Shown here one piece after another: positions 5,833 to 13,957 of a DNA stretch of 47,294 nucleotides. The notes beneath the pieces are model-generated. The model ran no database searches. It was given only the letters and a program-made list of their open reading frames with translations, and was not told the DNA's origin. Numbering within the stretch: position 1 is the first letter of the stretch; each line of letters starts with the position of its first letter. Made by a program: the position numbers and the translations under genes. The DNA comes from Actinomycetes bacterium (lineage in GTDB: Bacteria > Actinomycetota > Acidimicrobiia > Acidimicrobiales > Poriferisodalaceae), in the NCBI GenBank assembly GCA_024228575.1, contig JAAETH010000122.1, positions 1 through 47,294 of the forward strand. The letters run 5' to 3'.

Positions 5833-8304
5833 TCATCCCCCACCTTCCGCGGCGGTCGTGGTCGTCGCGGCAGCGGTGGTCGTCGTGGCTGCAGTGGTCG
5901 TTGTAGCGGCGGTTGTGGTCGTGGTCACCTCGGTCGTCGTTGCACCGGTGGTCGTGGTCGTCGAAGCGGCGGTGGTGGTCGTGGTCACCTCGGTCGTCGT
6001 CGAACCGGTGGTCGTGGTCGTCGAGGCGGCGGTAGTGGTAGTGCTGGAAGACCCCCCGCCATCCGAAGTCGACGTCGTCTCACCCTCGGACGTGGTTGTT
6101 GTCTCTTCCTCGGTCGTCGTCGTGTTCACCCGGCTGACGACGTCGACGCAGCGAACCTTCTCGGTTCGTACCAGCCCGTCGGGGTCGACCACCTCGATCT
6201 CGCACAGGGCGCTGTCGCGCGGAATGAACTTGCCATTGCGAGGCTGGAGGTCGACCCGAACATCGGAGCACTTGAGTTCGAAGTCGTAGGTCGTGCCGTC
6301 GTCGAGCTCGATCTCGACCTCACACTTCTCCTCCGGCAGGTGCATGAAGCGACCCGAGCGCGGAGCGGGAGGATCGGGCGCAAACTCGACGATGGGCAGG
6401 GTCTCGTGCAGCTTGCTCATGAAGCTGCCGAAGATGGGGGCCGGAACACGACCTCCCGTCACGCCTGAAAGACCCCAGATGTTGCGCATCTCGACCGTCT
6501 CCTCCGGATCACCGACCCAGATTGCCGTCGAGTAGTGCGGTGTGAACCCAACGAACCATGCATCGCCGAAGTCCTGAGCCGTTCCGGTCTTTCCTGCCGC
6601 CGGCTGGCCGTTGGACAGCGCGGCCCTGGTTCCGGTACCGAAGCGCACGTTCGACTCGAGGATGTTGCTGACCCACACAGCCGTGTCTTCGCTGAGAATC
6701 CTCTCGCCGCGCGGTATGTGTTGATAGACGATCTCGCCGTCGCGGTTCTCTATGCGCTCGACGTAGAACGGCTCCATGCGGACGCCGCCGTTGGCCAGCA
6801 CCGAGTAGCCGACCGCCTGTTCGAGCGGTGTCACCTCCTGGGCGCCCAGCGACATCGACTTGAACGGCAGGAAACGTTCGTCGCCGGTCCTGCCGATCAT
6901 GCGACTGGCGACGTCGACCACTTCGTCGAGCCCGGCGAGAATGCCGAGGCGAACGTAGGCACAGTTGGATGAGGCCCTGGTGCGATTGGCGAGTGTGCCT
7001 GGTGAGCCGCGCCCACCTCCGAAGTTGTTGACGATGTAGAAGCCCTGCGCTCCGTCGTCGAATACGCAGGGCCCCACGCCGCTGATCGTGTCGTACGGCA
7101 CGGCCCCGGCCCGCTCGATCGCTGTGGTCAGTACGTAGGTCTTGAATGACGAACCCGGCTGGCGTTTTCCCTGTGTTGCCAGGTTGAACTCGAAATCGGC
7201 GAAGTCGGGCCCTCCGATGAAGGCCCTGATGGCACCCGTCTCGGGTTCGACGGTGGCGATCGATACCTCGAACTGACCCTGGTCCTTGTCGGCGAAGAAC
7301 TCGTCTATGGAGCTTCGCATCATCTGCTCCATGCCTGCGTCGTACGTCGAGTAGATGCGCAAGCCGCCGGAGTAGACAGCGGCGAAACGTTCCTCGCGCG
7401 TCTCGCCGAGGACCTCGAGTTCGAGAGCGGCGGAGACCACCTCGTCGAGGAAATAGTCGCGTCGTAGGGAATCGTCGGTGAAACGCGGGCTCAGATTCCG
7501 GGTTGGGAGGGGGCGCCGCTGATACACCTCAAATTCCTCCTCGTCGATGTGATCCTGGTCGAGCAATCGGGTCAGTCCGACTTCGCGTCGACGCTGGGCG
7601 ACCTCGATGTCGGCGAAATCGTCGAAGATCGCGGGCGCACGGATGAGACCTGCAAGAAGGGCCGCATCGCCGTGGTCGAGTTGTCGAGCGTCCTTGCCGA
7701 AGTAGGTCTCGGCAGCTGCCTGGATGCCGTAGGCGCCATTGCCGAAGTAGATCTCGTTCAGGTAGAACTCGAGCAGCTCCTCCTTTGAGAGCTCCTCCTC
7801 CAACCTCGAGGCCAGCACGGCCTCACGGATCTTGCGGTTGAGTGTGCGCTCCGGACCGACCACCCTGATCTTCACGATCTGCTGCGTGATCGTCGAGCCG
7901 CCCTGGCTGATACCACCTGCAGCGACGTTCGACATGAGCGCGCGCAGGGTGCCTCTGAAGTCCCATCCGTTGTGCTCGAAGAAGTTCTCGTCCTCGACGG
8001 CGGTGACGGCCTCGATGACCTCTGTTGGAATCTGCTCGTAGGGGATGATCTCGCGATCGATCGAGGTGTTGAGCACACCCATCTGTACGCCACGACTGTC
8101 GTAGACCTCGGTGCGCTGGGCACCCGGCTCGAGGTCGAACTCGACGAATAGGCGTTCGCGATCGATCGGTGTGAGGGCCTCACCGCTGTGGGGCGCGATG
8201 GCATACCCGGTGGCTGTGAGCACACCGGTGGCCATCGCGATGGCAGCAAATATGGCGACCACACGCCCTATGCGCCACACGAGACGCTTCAAGTGAATAC
8301 CCAC
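5833..8304 (-). CDS. Class A penicillin-binding protein (glycosyltransferase plus transpeptidase)
   Basis: 823 residues, GTG start with a weak ribosome site. One N-terminal transmembrane helix (about 10-36). The GT51 domain (about 60-235) has the catalytic Glu104 in AVEDENFFEHNG and the GGSTITQQ motif. The transpeptidase domain has SxxK at Ser385-Lys388 (PGSSFK), SxN at 445-447 and KTG at 572-574, so both activities look intact. Role: polymerising and crosslinking peptidoglycan outside the membrane. After the catalytic core comes an unusual tail: two tandem modules of about 38 residues, each with a Cys pair (CEVEIELDDG...KCSDV and CEIEVVDPDG...RCVDV), then about 110 residues of Thr-rich repeats ending in EGGG. 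Confidence 0.95.
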   Translation of the reverse strand: MGIHLKRLVWRIGRVVAIFAAIAMATGVLTATGYAIAPHSGEALTPIDRERLFVEFDLEPGAQRTEVYDSRGVQMGVLNTSIDREIIPYEQIPTEVIEAVTAVEDENFFEHNGWDFRGTLRALMSNVAAGGISQGGSTITQQIVKIRVVGPERTLNRKIREAVLASRLEEELSKEELLEFYLNEIYFGNGAYGIQAAAETYFGKDARQLDHGDAALLAGLIRAPAIFDDFADIEVAQRRREVGLTRLLDQDHIDEEEFEVYQRRPLPTRNLSPRFTDDSLRRDYFLDEVVSAALELEVLGETREERFAAVYSGGLRIYSTYDAGMEQMMRSSIDEFFADKDQGQFEVSIATVEPETGAIRAFIGGPDFADFEFNLATQGKRQPGSSFKTYVLTTAIERAGAVPYDTISGVGPCVFDDGAQGFYIVNNFGGGRGSPGTLANRTRASSNCAYVRLGILAGLDEVVDVASRMIGRTGDERFLPFKSMSLGAQEVTPLEQAVGYSVLANGGVRMEPFYVERIENRDGEIVYQHIPRGERILSEDTAVWVSNILESNVRFGTGTRAALSNGQPAAGKTGTAQDFGDAWFVGFTPHYSTAIWVGDPEETVEMRNIWGLSGVTGGRVPAPIFGSFMSKLHETLPIVEFAPDPPAPRSGRFMHLPEEKCEVEIELDDGTTYDFELKCSDVRVDLQPRNGKFIPRDSALCEIEVVDPDGLVRTEKVRCVDVVSRVNTTTTEEETTTTSEGETTSTSDGGGSSSTTTTAASTTTTTGSTTTEVTTTTTAASTTTTTGATTTEVTTTTTAATTTTAATTTTAAATTTTAAEGGG
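5911..6050 (-). repeat. 60-base tandem repeat coding a Thr-rich stalk
   Basis: Inside the penicillin-binding protein gene the bases 5911-5970 and 5971-6030 are nearly identical 60-base units. They encode a 20-residue repeat (STTTTTGSTTTEVTTTTTAA and the same with GA for GS). A shorter, degenerate TTTTAA repeat continues to 5858. This array could vary in length between strains by slippage or recombination without shifting the frame. Confidence 0.8.
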
Positions 8305-8365
8305 GAGTCCTAAACGGTAGTGGTGATGAGCGCGGAACGGTCATCGGGCGGAGCAGAATGAATGG

Positions 8366-9001
8366 ATGCGTGTGCTGATTGTCGCGAACGGAGTGAGAGG
8401 GCCTCATCTGGACGTCTCGACCGCGGTGGATCTGATCATCGCCGCCGACGGAGGAACCGAACACCTTCGCGGGTCACAGATCCCACCTCACGTCGTGGTG
8501 GGCGATCTCGATTCGATCGATCCCAGCACACTGATCTGGGCCCGCAGCAACGGTGCCCAGATCGTCGCCCACCCGTCGAACAAGGACGCCAGCGATCTCG
8601 AGCTGGCAATCGATCTCGCCCTGGAGCATGGGGCCACATACATCGACATCGCTGCGGCGCTCGGTGGCCGCGAGGATCACGCCCTCGTGAACGTGGCTGT
8701 CGCATGTTCGTCGCACTACTCGACCGTCGAGTTGTGGCTTCGAGGGGAGAGCTCGGTCATGACACCGATCCACACCGGCATGACGAGAGCTCTGCCGATC
8801 GGCGAGGGTGCTGTCATCTCGCTGCTGGCGGTGGGCGGGCCGGCCGTCGTCACAGCCAGAGGAGTTCGGTGGGAACTCGACGGCGAAACCCTGCACCCGA
8901 CCAGCAGTCGCGGCCTGAGTAACGTTGCAGTTCGCAGCGATCCGGTCATCGAGGTCGCCGCAGGAACAGTCCTTGCTGTCTGCCCCCAACACACCAGCTG
9001 A
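8366..9001 (+). CDS. thiN: Thiamine diphosphokinase
   Basis: 211 residues, ATG start. Motifs of the family appear in order: DLIIAADGGTEHL near the N-terminus, VVGDLDSID (about 48-56), the KDASDLELAI block (about 73-82) and ALGGREDHAL (about 95-104). The enzyme transfers pyrophosphate from ATP to thiamine to make thiamine diphosphate in the cytoplasm. It is divergent from the penicillin-binding protein gene (61 bases apart) and lies 37 bases upstream of a ThiB-like binding protein, which supports a thiamine salvage role. No TPP riboswitch is recognisable in the short leader. Confidence 0.88.
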   Translation: MRVLIVANGVRGPHLDVSTAVDLIIAADGGTEHLRGSQIPPHVVVGDLDSIDPSTLIWARSNGAQIVAHPSNKDASDLELAIDLALEHGATYIDIAAALGGREDHALVNVAVACSSHYSTVELWLRGESSVMTPIHTGMTRALPIGEGAVISLLAVGGPAVVTARGVRWELDGETLHPTSSRGLSNVAVRSDPVIEVAAGTVLAVCPQHTS

Positions 9002-9038
9002 TCAAGCAGTTCCGTTGACCGCCATCTCCCCTAAATCG

Positions 9039-10232
9039 ATGCTGCGCACGATCGCAGTGTTCGCGGTATTGACAACCACCGCGTGCAGCACGTCCGCGCC
9101 ATCGGTCGAAACCGTGCGCTTGTTGACTCACGATGGGTTCGTCATCCCGACCGACACACTCGAGGCCTACACAGAACGCACCGGGGTGCGGGTCGCCGTA
9201 CTGCGCGAGTCCGACCCCGCTGCCGTGGTCGATCTCTTGTCGCGGACCCGCGATCAGCCCGTTGCAGATGTCGTTCTCGGAATCGACTCGCTCTCGTTGA
9301 ACCGGGTGATTTCGGAGGGGCTGGTCACGCCCTATCGTGCGATTGAAGCCGACAAACTCGACCCCCTTCTGATGGTCGATGACGATCGCCTCACGCCGGT
9401 CAGCACACTCGACGTGTGTGTCAACGTCGACGCCGAGGTCTACCGGCCCGAACCCCCCGATCCAGAAGAGCTCGAACGTATCGAGCAGGCGAAAGCAGCC
9501 TTGCCAGAGGGTGCCGAGCTGGCCGTTCCCGAGGACGAGAACCCCGAGATCTCGACGGCTCCGACATCGATCCAGGATCTGACCCTGGCCCAGTTCGGAT
9601 CACAGTTTGTGGTGCCCGACCCGAACCGCGACCAACTGGGTCAGTACTTCATGGTCTCGCTGTGGCAACACTTCGGCGACGATCCGACCTCGGCGAACTC
9701 GTGGACCGCTGTGTTGCGCGACCTGTACGCCAACGACATGTTGATCGCTCCCAGCTGGCGCGATGCGTACTTCGGTGAATTCACCCAGGGGAACTCGAGC
9801 GGAACACGAACTGCAGTGGTCGCCTCGGCCGGGATGCCGGTGGTCACGGCCCGTCTCAGGCACACCACACCGGAACTCCTCGAGACCGAGGCGCTCGTCG
9901 ACGAGTGCCTGCGTGTGGTGTCCTACGCCGGCATCGTGCAAGGGGCCGCAGACAGGCGGACGGCCGGCCGCCTGATCGACACGATGATCTCGCCCGAGTT
10001 CCAGTTCTTCCTGGGTGACTCGCTCGGTTCTCGACCCGCACGGGCCGACCTGATCATCAGCGAACTCGACGAGTTGTACGCCCAGACGGTCGAGGCCGAG
10101 GCGCTCGACCCGTCGGTCGACCAGGAACTGATCGCCTTCCTCTTGGCCCAATGGAATGCGGTGATCGACGACTTCGACGCCGCTCCAGAAGACACCGACG
10201 ATGGTGTCTTGACCACACTTCCGGACCCTTGA
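9039..10232 (+). CDS. ThiB-like thiamine ABC transporter substrate-binding lipoprotein
   Basis: 397 residues if started at the ATG shown, which places a hydrophobic segment and Cys16 (VLTTTACS) as a lipoprotein signal; a TTG at 9015 is the alternative. The mature part opens VRLLTHDGF, followed by an elongated Asp/Val-rich block with ADVVLGIDSLSLNR and VISEGLVTPY. This is the pattern of thiamine-binding proteins of the ThiB/TbpA group within the iron/thiamine-type periplasmic binders. The neighbour is thiamine diphosphokinase, so thiamine uptake and activation are genetically linked. No permease or ATPase gene follows: the next gene is an alcohol dehydrogenase behind a hairpin. The transporter partners must lie elsewhere. 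Confidence 0.8.
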   Translation: MLRTIAVFAVLTTTACSTSAPSVETVRLLTHDGFVIPTDTLEAYTERTGVRVAVLRESDPAAVVDLLSRTRDQPVADVVLGIDSLSLNRVISEGLVTPYRAIEADKLDPLLMVDDDRLTPVSTLDVCVNVDAEVYRPEPPDPEELERIEQAKAALPEGAELAVPEDENPEISTAPTSIQDLTLAQFGSQFVVPDPNRDQLGQYFMVSLWQHFGDDPTSANSWTAVLRDLYANDMLIAPSWRDAYFGEFTQGNSSGTRTAVVASAGMPVVTARLRHTTPELLETEALVDECLRVVSYAGIVQGAADRRTAGRLIDTMISPEFQFFLGDSLGSRPARADLIISELDELYAQTVEAEALDPSVDQELIAFLLAQWNAVIDDFDAAPEDTDDGVLTTLPDP

Positions 10233-10252
10233 CCGCGGGTTCGTTCCCGCGG
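10233..10252 (+). terminator. Hairpin after the ThiB-like gene
   Basis: CCGCGGG (10233-10239), loop TTCGTT, CCCGCGG (10246-10252): a perfect 7-pair GC stem starting at the stop codon. No U-tract follows, as is common in high-GC Actinobacteria. It separates the thiamine genes from the alcohol dehydrogenase. Confidence 0.5.
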
Positions 10253-10305
10253 CTGGTCCAGAGGTAGAGTCGGCGCAGTCTCAGATAATTCGAAATGGGG
10301 ATCCG

Positions 10306-11406
10306 ATGAAGGCTGCCGTTCTCAACACCATCCCGGGAAACCTCGACATCGTCGAGGCATCGGTCGACAAGCCCGGGCCCCGCGAGGTCCTGGTGCGAAC
10401 CGCTGCTGCCGGCCTCTGTCACAGCGACCTGCACTTCATGGAGGGCAAGTACCCCTACATGACGCCGGCCATTCTCGGCCACGAATCGGCCGGAATCGTC
10501 GAGGCGGTCGGTAGCGACGTCACCTACTTGAAGCCCGGCGACCATGTCATCAGCTGTCTCTCGGTGTTCTGTGGCCACTGCTCGTATTGCCTCGAGGGCC
10601 GCCCCTCGTTGTGCTCTGGCAAGGCCACCGGCGAACTCGATCGCGGACCGGGCGAGGCCCCGCGCCTCACCATCGACGGCGACCCGGCTTTCCAGTTCCT
10701 CAACCTCAGCTCGTTCGCCGAGATGATGCTTGTGCACGAACACGCCCTGGTGAAGGTCCGCGAGGACATGCCCCTCGACCGGGCCGCCCTCATCGGCTGC
10801 GGCATCATGACCGGCGTCGGCGCTGTCTTTCGCACGGCGGGTGTGCGGCCCGGCGAGACCGTTGCCGTCATCGGTTGTGGCGGTATCGGACTCGGCGCCA
10901 TCCAGGGTGCACGAATCGCCGGCGCGGCTCGAGTCATCGCCGTCGACATGGTCGACTCGAAGCTCGAAATCGCACGCCAGCTCGGTGCCACCGACACCGT
11001 CAACTCGGGCGAGGTCGACGCCGTGGCAGCCGTTCAGGAAATGACGGGCGGCGGGGTCCACTACTCGTTCGAGGCCGTCGGGCTGAAGGTCACCGCCGAG
11101 CAGTCGTTCCAGATGCTGCGTCCTGGCGGTGCCGCAACGGTCATCGGCATGATCCCTGTCGGCACCCACATCGAGATCCACGGCGTCGAGTTCCTGAACG
11201 AGAAACGAATCCAGGGCTCGAACATGGGATCCAACCAGTTCCGCACCGACATGCCCCGCCTGATCGACATGTACATGGACGGGCGGCTCTTGCTCGACGA
11301 GATGGTGTCGGGGCACATCCGCCTCGACGAGATCAACGAGGGCTTCGAACAGATGAAGACGGGCACCATCGCGCGCAACGTCATCATGTTCGACCAGGAC
11401 GGGTAA
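10306..11406 (+). CDS. Zinc-dependent medium-chain alcohol dehydrogenase
   Basis: 366 residues. Catalytic zinc ligands: Cys38 (AGLCHSDLH) and His59-Glu60 (LGHESAG). The structural zinc lobe is complete: Cys89, 92, 95 and 103 (CGHCSYCLEGRPSLC). The Rossmann motif GCGGIGLGA follows in the second half. The family oxidises alcohols with NAD(P). The closest general type is the actinobacterial Adh/class III-like group, whose members can use mycothiol or glutathione adducts of formaldehyde; nothing here fixes the substrate. The gene stands alone between two hairpins. Confidence 0.88.
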   Translation: MKAAVLNTIPGNLDIVEASVDKPGPREVLVRTAAAGLCHSDLHFMEGKYPYMTPAILGHESAGIVEAVGSDVTYLKPGDHVISCLSVFCGHCSYCLEGRPSLCSGKATGELDRGPGEAPRLTIDGDPAFQFLNLSSFAEMMLVHEHALVKVREDMPLDRAALIGCGIMTGVGAVFRTAGVRPGETVAVIGCGGIGLGAIQGARIAGAARVIAVDMVDSKLEIARQLGATDTVNSGEVDAVAAVQEMTGGGVHYSFEAVGLKVTAEQSFQMLRPGGAATVIGMIPVGTHIEIHGVEFLNEKRIQGSNMGSNQFRTDMPRLIDMYMDGRLLLDEMVSGHIRLDEINEGFEQMKTGTIARNVIMFDQDG

Positions 11407-11433
11407 CGATAGGAGGAGGCTCGACGCCAGCCC

Positions 11434-11466
11434 GATCTTCGCCCTCACAGGGTGCAGGCGAAGATC
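11434..11466. terminator. Bidirectional hairpin embedded in the nagZ stop region
   Basis: GATCTTCGCC (11434-11443) and GGCGAAGATC (11457-11466) pair perfectly over 10 bases around a 13-base loop. The loop holds the stop codon of the convergent GH3 gene, and the right arm lies in its last codons. It sits 28 bases after the dehydrogenase stop, so it can serve both convergent genes. Confidence 0.55.
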
Positions 11467-12668
11467 TCCTTCGCTCGAAGTATGCGGGCGACCGACGCGG
11501 CCAGCTGGGCGGCGTCGAGGCGACCAGCGGACAGTGCGTCGAGCAGGCGCAGGTGGATCGTGTCTATCTCGTCCGCGTTGCCCAGAAGGGCGATGTCGTT
11601 GCCCGCCGACAACGCCAGCTCTACGGCCTCAGGGGTACTCCAGCGCTCGACGATGGCACCCATGTCGAGAGAGTCGGTGAACACGAGGCCATCGAACCCC
11701 AGATCGCCCCGCAAGAGACCGCTCACGGCCTCGGGCGACAGCGATGTCGGCATCGAATCGGTCAGGCCGGGAACATCGAGATGGCCGACCATGATCGCGT
11801 CCACACCACCCTCGATGGCGTGGCGGAATGGTTCGACGTCAAGAGCGAGCAGCTCGGCGAGGGGAGGTGTCGTCGGCAGCTCCTCGTGTGAATCTGCCGA
11901 TGCACTGCCGTGACCCGGAAAGTGTTTGGCAACCGACAGCAGGCCGCCATCCTCGAGACCCGCGATGTTGGCCAGGCCGTACTCGATGACCACTGGGACC
12001 TCGTCGCCATACGAGCGGTCACCTATCCCGGGACCACCTCCGACATCGAGGACCGGCGCGAAGTCGACGTCGAATCCGAGCGCCACCATGTCGCGAGCAT
12101 GGCCGGTGAAGAGCTCACGAAGCTCGTCGGGATTGAGCGTCGCCGCCATCTGGCTGGCGGACGGCAGTCGCGTCAGCACGTTTCGCAAACGTTGGACACG
12201 GCCGCCCTCCTCGTCGACTGCAACGAGGGGATCAATGGCGCCAAGACCCTTCACCTCACCGATTCGTGCGTCGAGGGTGCTGTCGGGAGTACCCATGACC
12301 ACCCAGCCACCGATTCGGCCCGCGGCGATGAGTTCGGAGATCGTGTCCAACCGGTCCCAGGCGACACCGGGCATCAAGGTCTGACCGATCTGATCAGCGG
12401 TATCGAGACGGTCAACACAGACGAGGTGCGGATCTACGGCAGCCCCAGATCCCGGTTCGGCGAGCAGGTATGCGTTCGCAACCACCCCCGAGAGCGAGCC
12501 CGTCGGCCGAGAAGTATCACCGGCTGCGGTCTGGGCCTGCGACGCCGAAGGGGATACAAGGGATGACATGATCGCGAATCCGACGAGTATCGAGAGCCAC
12601 CTGGTCGCGAACGGATAGACCCGCGGGACGTCCTTGACAGTCGGTCGGTCTCTCCCACGATGTGTCAC
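11445..12668 (-). CDS. nagZ: Secreted glycoside hydrolase family 3 beta-N-acetylglucosaminidase (NagZ-like)
   Basis: 407 residues from a GTG at 12668, the only start that keeps the hydrophobic export segment (about 26-48, ending ASQAQTA). The GH3 N-terminal barrel shows VDEEGGRVQRL, the NagZ signature KHFPGHGSASADSHEELP with its catalytic His, and the nucleophile Asp in FTDSLDMGAI. The second GH3 domain is absent, as in NagZ proteins. Expected role: removing N-acetylglucosamine from peptidoglycan fragments during cell-wall recycling. The signal peptide implies it acts outside the membrane, as in other Gram-positives. Confidence 0.88.
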   Translation of the reverse strand: MTHRGRDRPTVKDVPRVYPFATRWLSILVGFAIMSSLVSPSASQAQTAAGDTSRPTGSLSGVVANAYLLAEPGSGAAVDPHLVCVDRLDTADQIGQTLMPGVAWDRLDTISELIAAGRIGGWVVMGTPDSTLDARIGEVKGLGAIDPLVAVDEEGGRVQRLRNVLTRLPSASQMAATLNPDELRELFTGHARDMVALGFDVDFAPVLDVGGGPGIGDRSYGDEVPVVIEYGLANIAGLEDGGLLSVAKHFPGHGSASADSHEELPTTPPLAELLALDVEPFRHAIEGGVDAIMVGHLDVPGLTDSMPTSLSPEAVSGLLRGDLGFDGLVFTDSLDMGAIVERWSTPEAVELALSAGNDIALLGNADEIDTIHLRLLDALSAGRLDAAQLAASVARILRAKEIFACTL

Positions 12669-12799
12669 CCCGTCGAACGTATCGAATCGAGCCGCCGGAC
12701 AGGGGGACGTCGGCCGCGCGAGAGGATCGCGTTCGGAGCACTTGAATCGTGACTCACCGATTCCGATGGGACTAGAGCCGCGCACCCATCGAGGATCAG

Positions 12800-13621
12800 A
12801 TGTCACTCCAGCTCGCAACACTCGTAGAAGAGTTCTCCATACTCCCCGAGCAGGATTCGGCGACGATGCGTCTGCTGTCGCTGCTCGACGACCCAAACGT
12901 CGAAGGACGCGATATCGCCCGGGTGATCGAGGCAGATCCCTCGATGACCGCCCGTCTCTTGACCCTCGCCAACTCGGCCTTCTTCGCGGTGAAGAACCCC
13001 GTGACCAATCCATGGGGTGCCGTGATGGTCGTCGGATTCAACGTCGTGAGGGCACTGGCAGCTTCGGGTTCACTCGGGCTCGGTGACCCTGCAGGCGAGA
13101 TGCCGAAGGGTTTCTTCGATCACAGCATCGGCTCCGCAGCCGGCGCGGCGGTTGTGGCCCGTCAGGTCGGCGTACGTGCCTCCGATGCGTTCAGCGCCGC
13201 ACTCCTTCACGATGTCGGCTCTCCCCTGCTGTACAGGGCCGCTCGCCCCCGCTGGGAAGAGGCAATCGTCGAGGATGACGAGGGCAATGTTCGCCTGTGC
13301 CTGACGGCGGAGCGCGCAGTGTTCGGTTCCAGCCACGATCAGCTCGGCGCTCAGGTGATGGAGTACCTGCACTTCCCGCCGTCGATCGTCGATGTGGTCG
13401 CTTCGCACAACAACCCGTCCGCCCTGGTCACCAGCCGGCTGACCCGAATTGTCATCGCAGGAATCGCCCTGGCCGAGACAGCGGGTCACAGCTCGACGAC
13501 CGAACCGATCGCAGACCCGATCGATGCCTTCGAAGCTGTCGATCTGTCGTTCCCACCGACCGAGACGATGCTCGAGGAGCTCGAGAACGAGATCGCCGAT
13601 CTGCGCGCAGTGCTTGCCTGA
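12800..13621 (+). CDS. HDOD domain protein
   Basis: 273 residues, ATG after GAGG. The N-terminal SILPEQDSATMRLLSLLDDP and DIARVIEADPSMTARLLTLANSAF match the HDOD fold, a non-catalytic relative of HD phosphohydrolases. The core continues with HSIGSAAGAAVVARQ and ALLHDVGSPLL. HDOD proteins act in signalling, often with c-di-GMP or chemotaxis systems. A second HD-superfamily protein, a catalytic HD-GYP, lies at 24280-26274. The gene diverges from nagZ with 131 bases between them. Confidence 0.85.
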   Translation: MSLQLATLVEEFSILPEQDSATMRLLSLLDDPNVEGRDIARVIEADPSMTARLLTLANSAFFAVKNPVTNPWGAVMVVGFNVVRALAASGSLGLGDPAGEMPKGFFDHSIGSAAGAAVVARQVGVRASDAFSAALLHDVGSPLLYRAARPRWEEAIVEDDEGNVRLCLTAERAVFGSSHDQLGAQVMEYLHFPPSIVDVVASHNNPSALVTSRLTRIVIAGIALAETAGHSSTTEPIADPIDAFEAVDLSFPPTETMLEELENEIADLRAVLA

Positions 13622-13639
13622 GCTGGGGCAGTCTCAGGC
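13616..13639. terminator. Hairpin spanning two convergent stop codons
   Basis: GCCTGAG (13616-13622), a 10-base loop, CTCAGGC (13633-13639): a perfect 7-pair stem. The left arm contains the TGA of the HDOD gene and the right arm contains the TGA (TCA on this strand) of the small zinc-ribbon gene. It probably ends both transcripts. Confidence 0.45.
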
Positions 13640-13831
13640 TCGGCGAGCCACGAACAGGCGGAGTGGCCCGTCCTGTCCCGGCTCCTCACAACACCAGCAG
13701 TCGTCGTCCGACACGCCGTACCAGGTCACCTCACACGATGGGCAGGCACGCGGCAGCAGCCCGCCTGGCTGGGGTTCCAGGACAGGCGCAGGCGCCGCAG
13801 CCGGCAATGTGAGCGTGCGGAAGCGAGACAT
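13634..13831 (-). CDS. Small zinc-ribbon-like protein
   Basis: 65 residues from the ATG at 13831 (an upstream in-frame ATG at 13930 would add 33 unconvincing residues). After a Pro/Ala-rich lead, the core RACPSCEVTWYG and DDDCWCCEEPGQ give two CxxC pairs spaced for one zinc ion. It ends GPLRLFVARRA. I recognise the zinc-knuckle pattern but no named family. Its stop is 12 bases from that of the convergent HDOD gene. Confidence 0.6.
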   Translation of the reverse strand: MSRFRTLTLPAAAPAPVLEPQPGGLLPRACPSCEVTWYGVSDDDCWCCEEPGQDGPLRLFVARRA

Positions 13832-13957
13832 GGAGTGCCTGTCGGCACATCTCGTTTGAACCTGAGGCACATTCCGACCACACGACCGGGTGGCAGACAA
13901 CCCGCTCATCTGGGTGCCCGAAACTCTCACGCGTGAGAAAAGGCAGTACCCAGATGC

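Noticed and set aside
10057-11448. A 463-codon minus-strand frame over the alcohol dehydrogenase.
   Set aside because: It is antisense to a clear zinc dehydrogenase, and its His/Asp/Val-rich translation is the reverse image of that codon usage.
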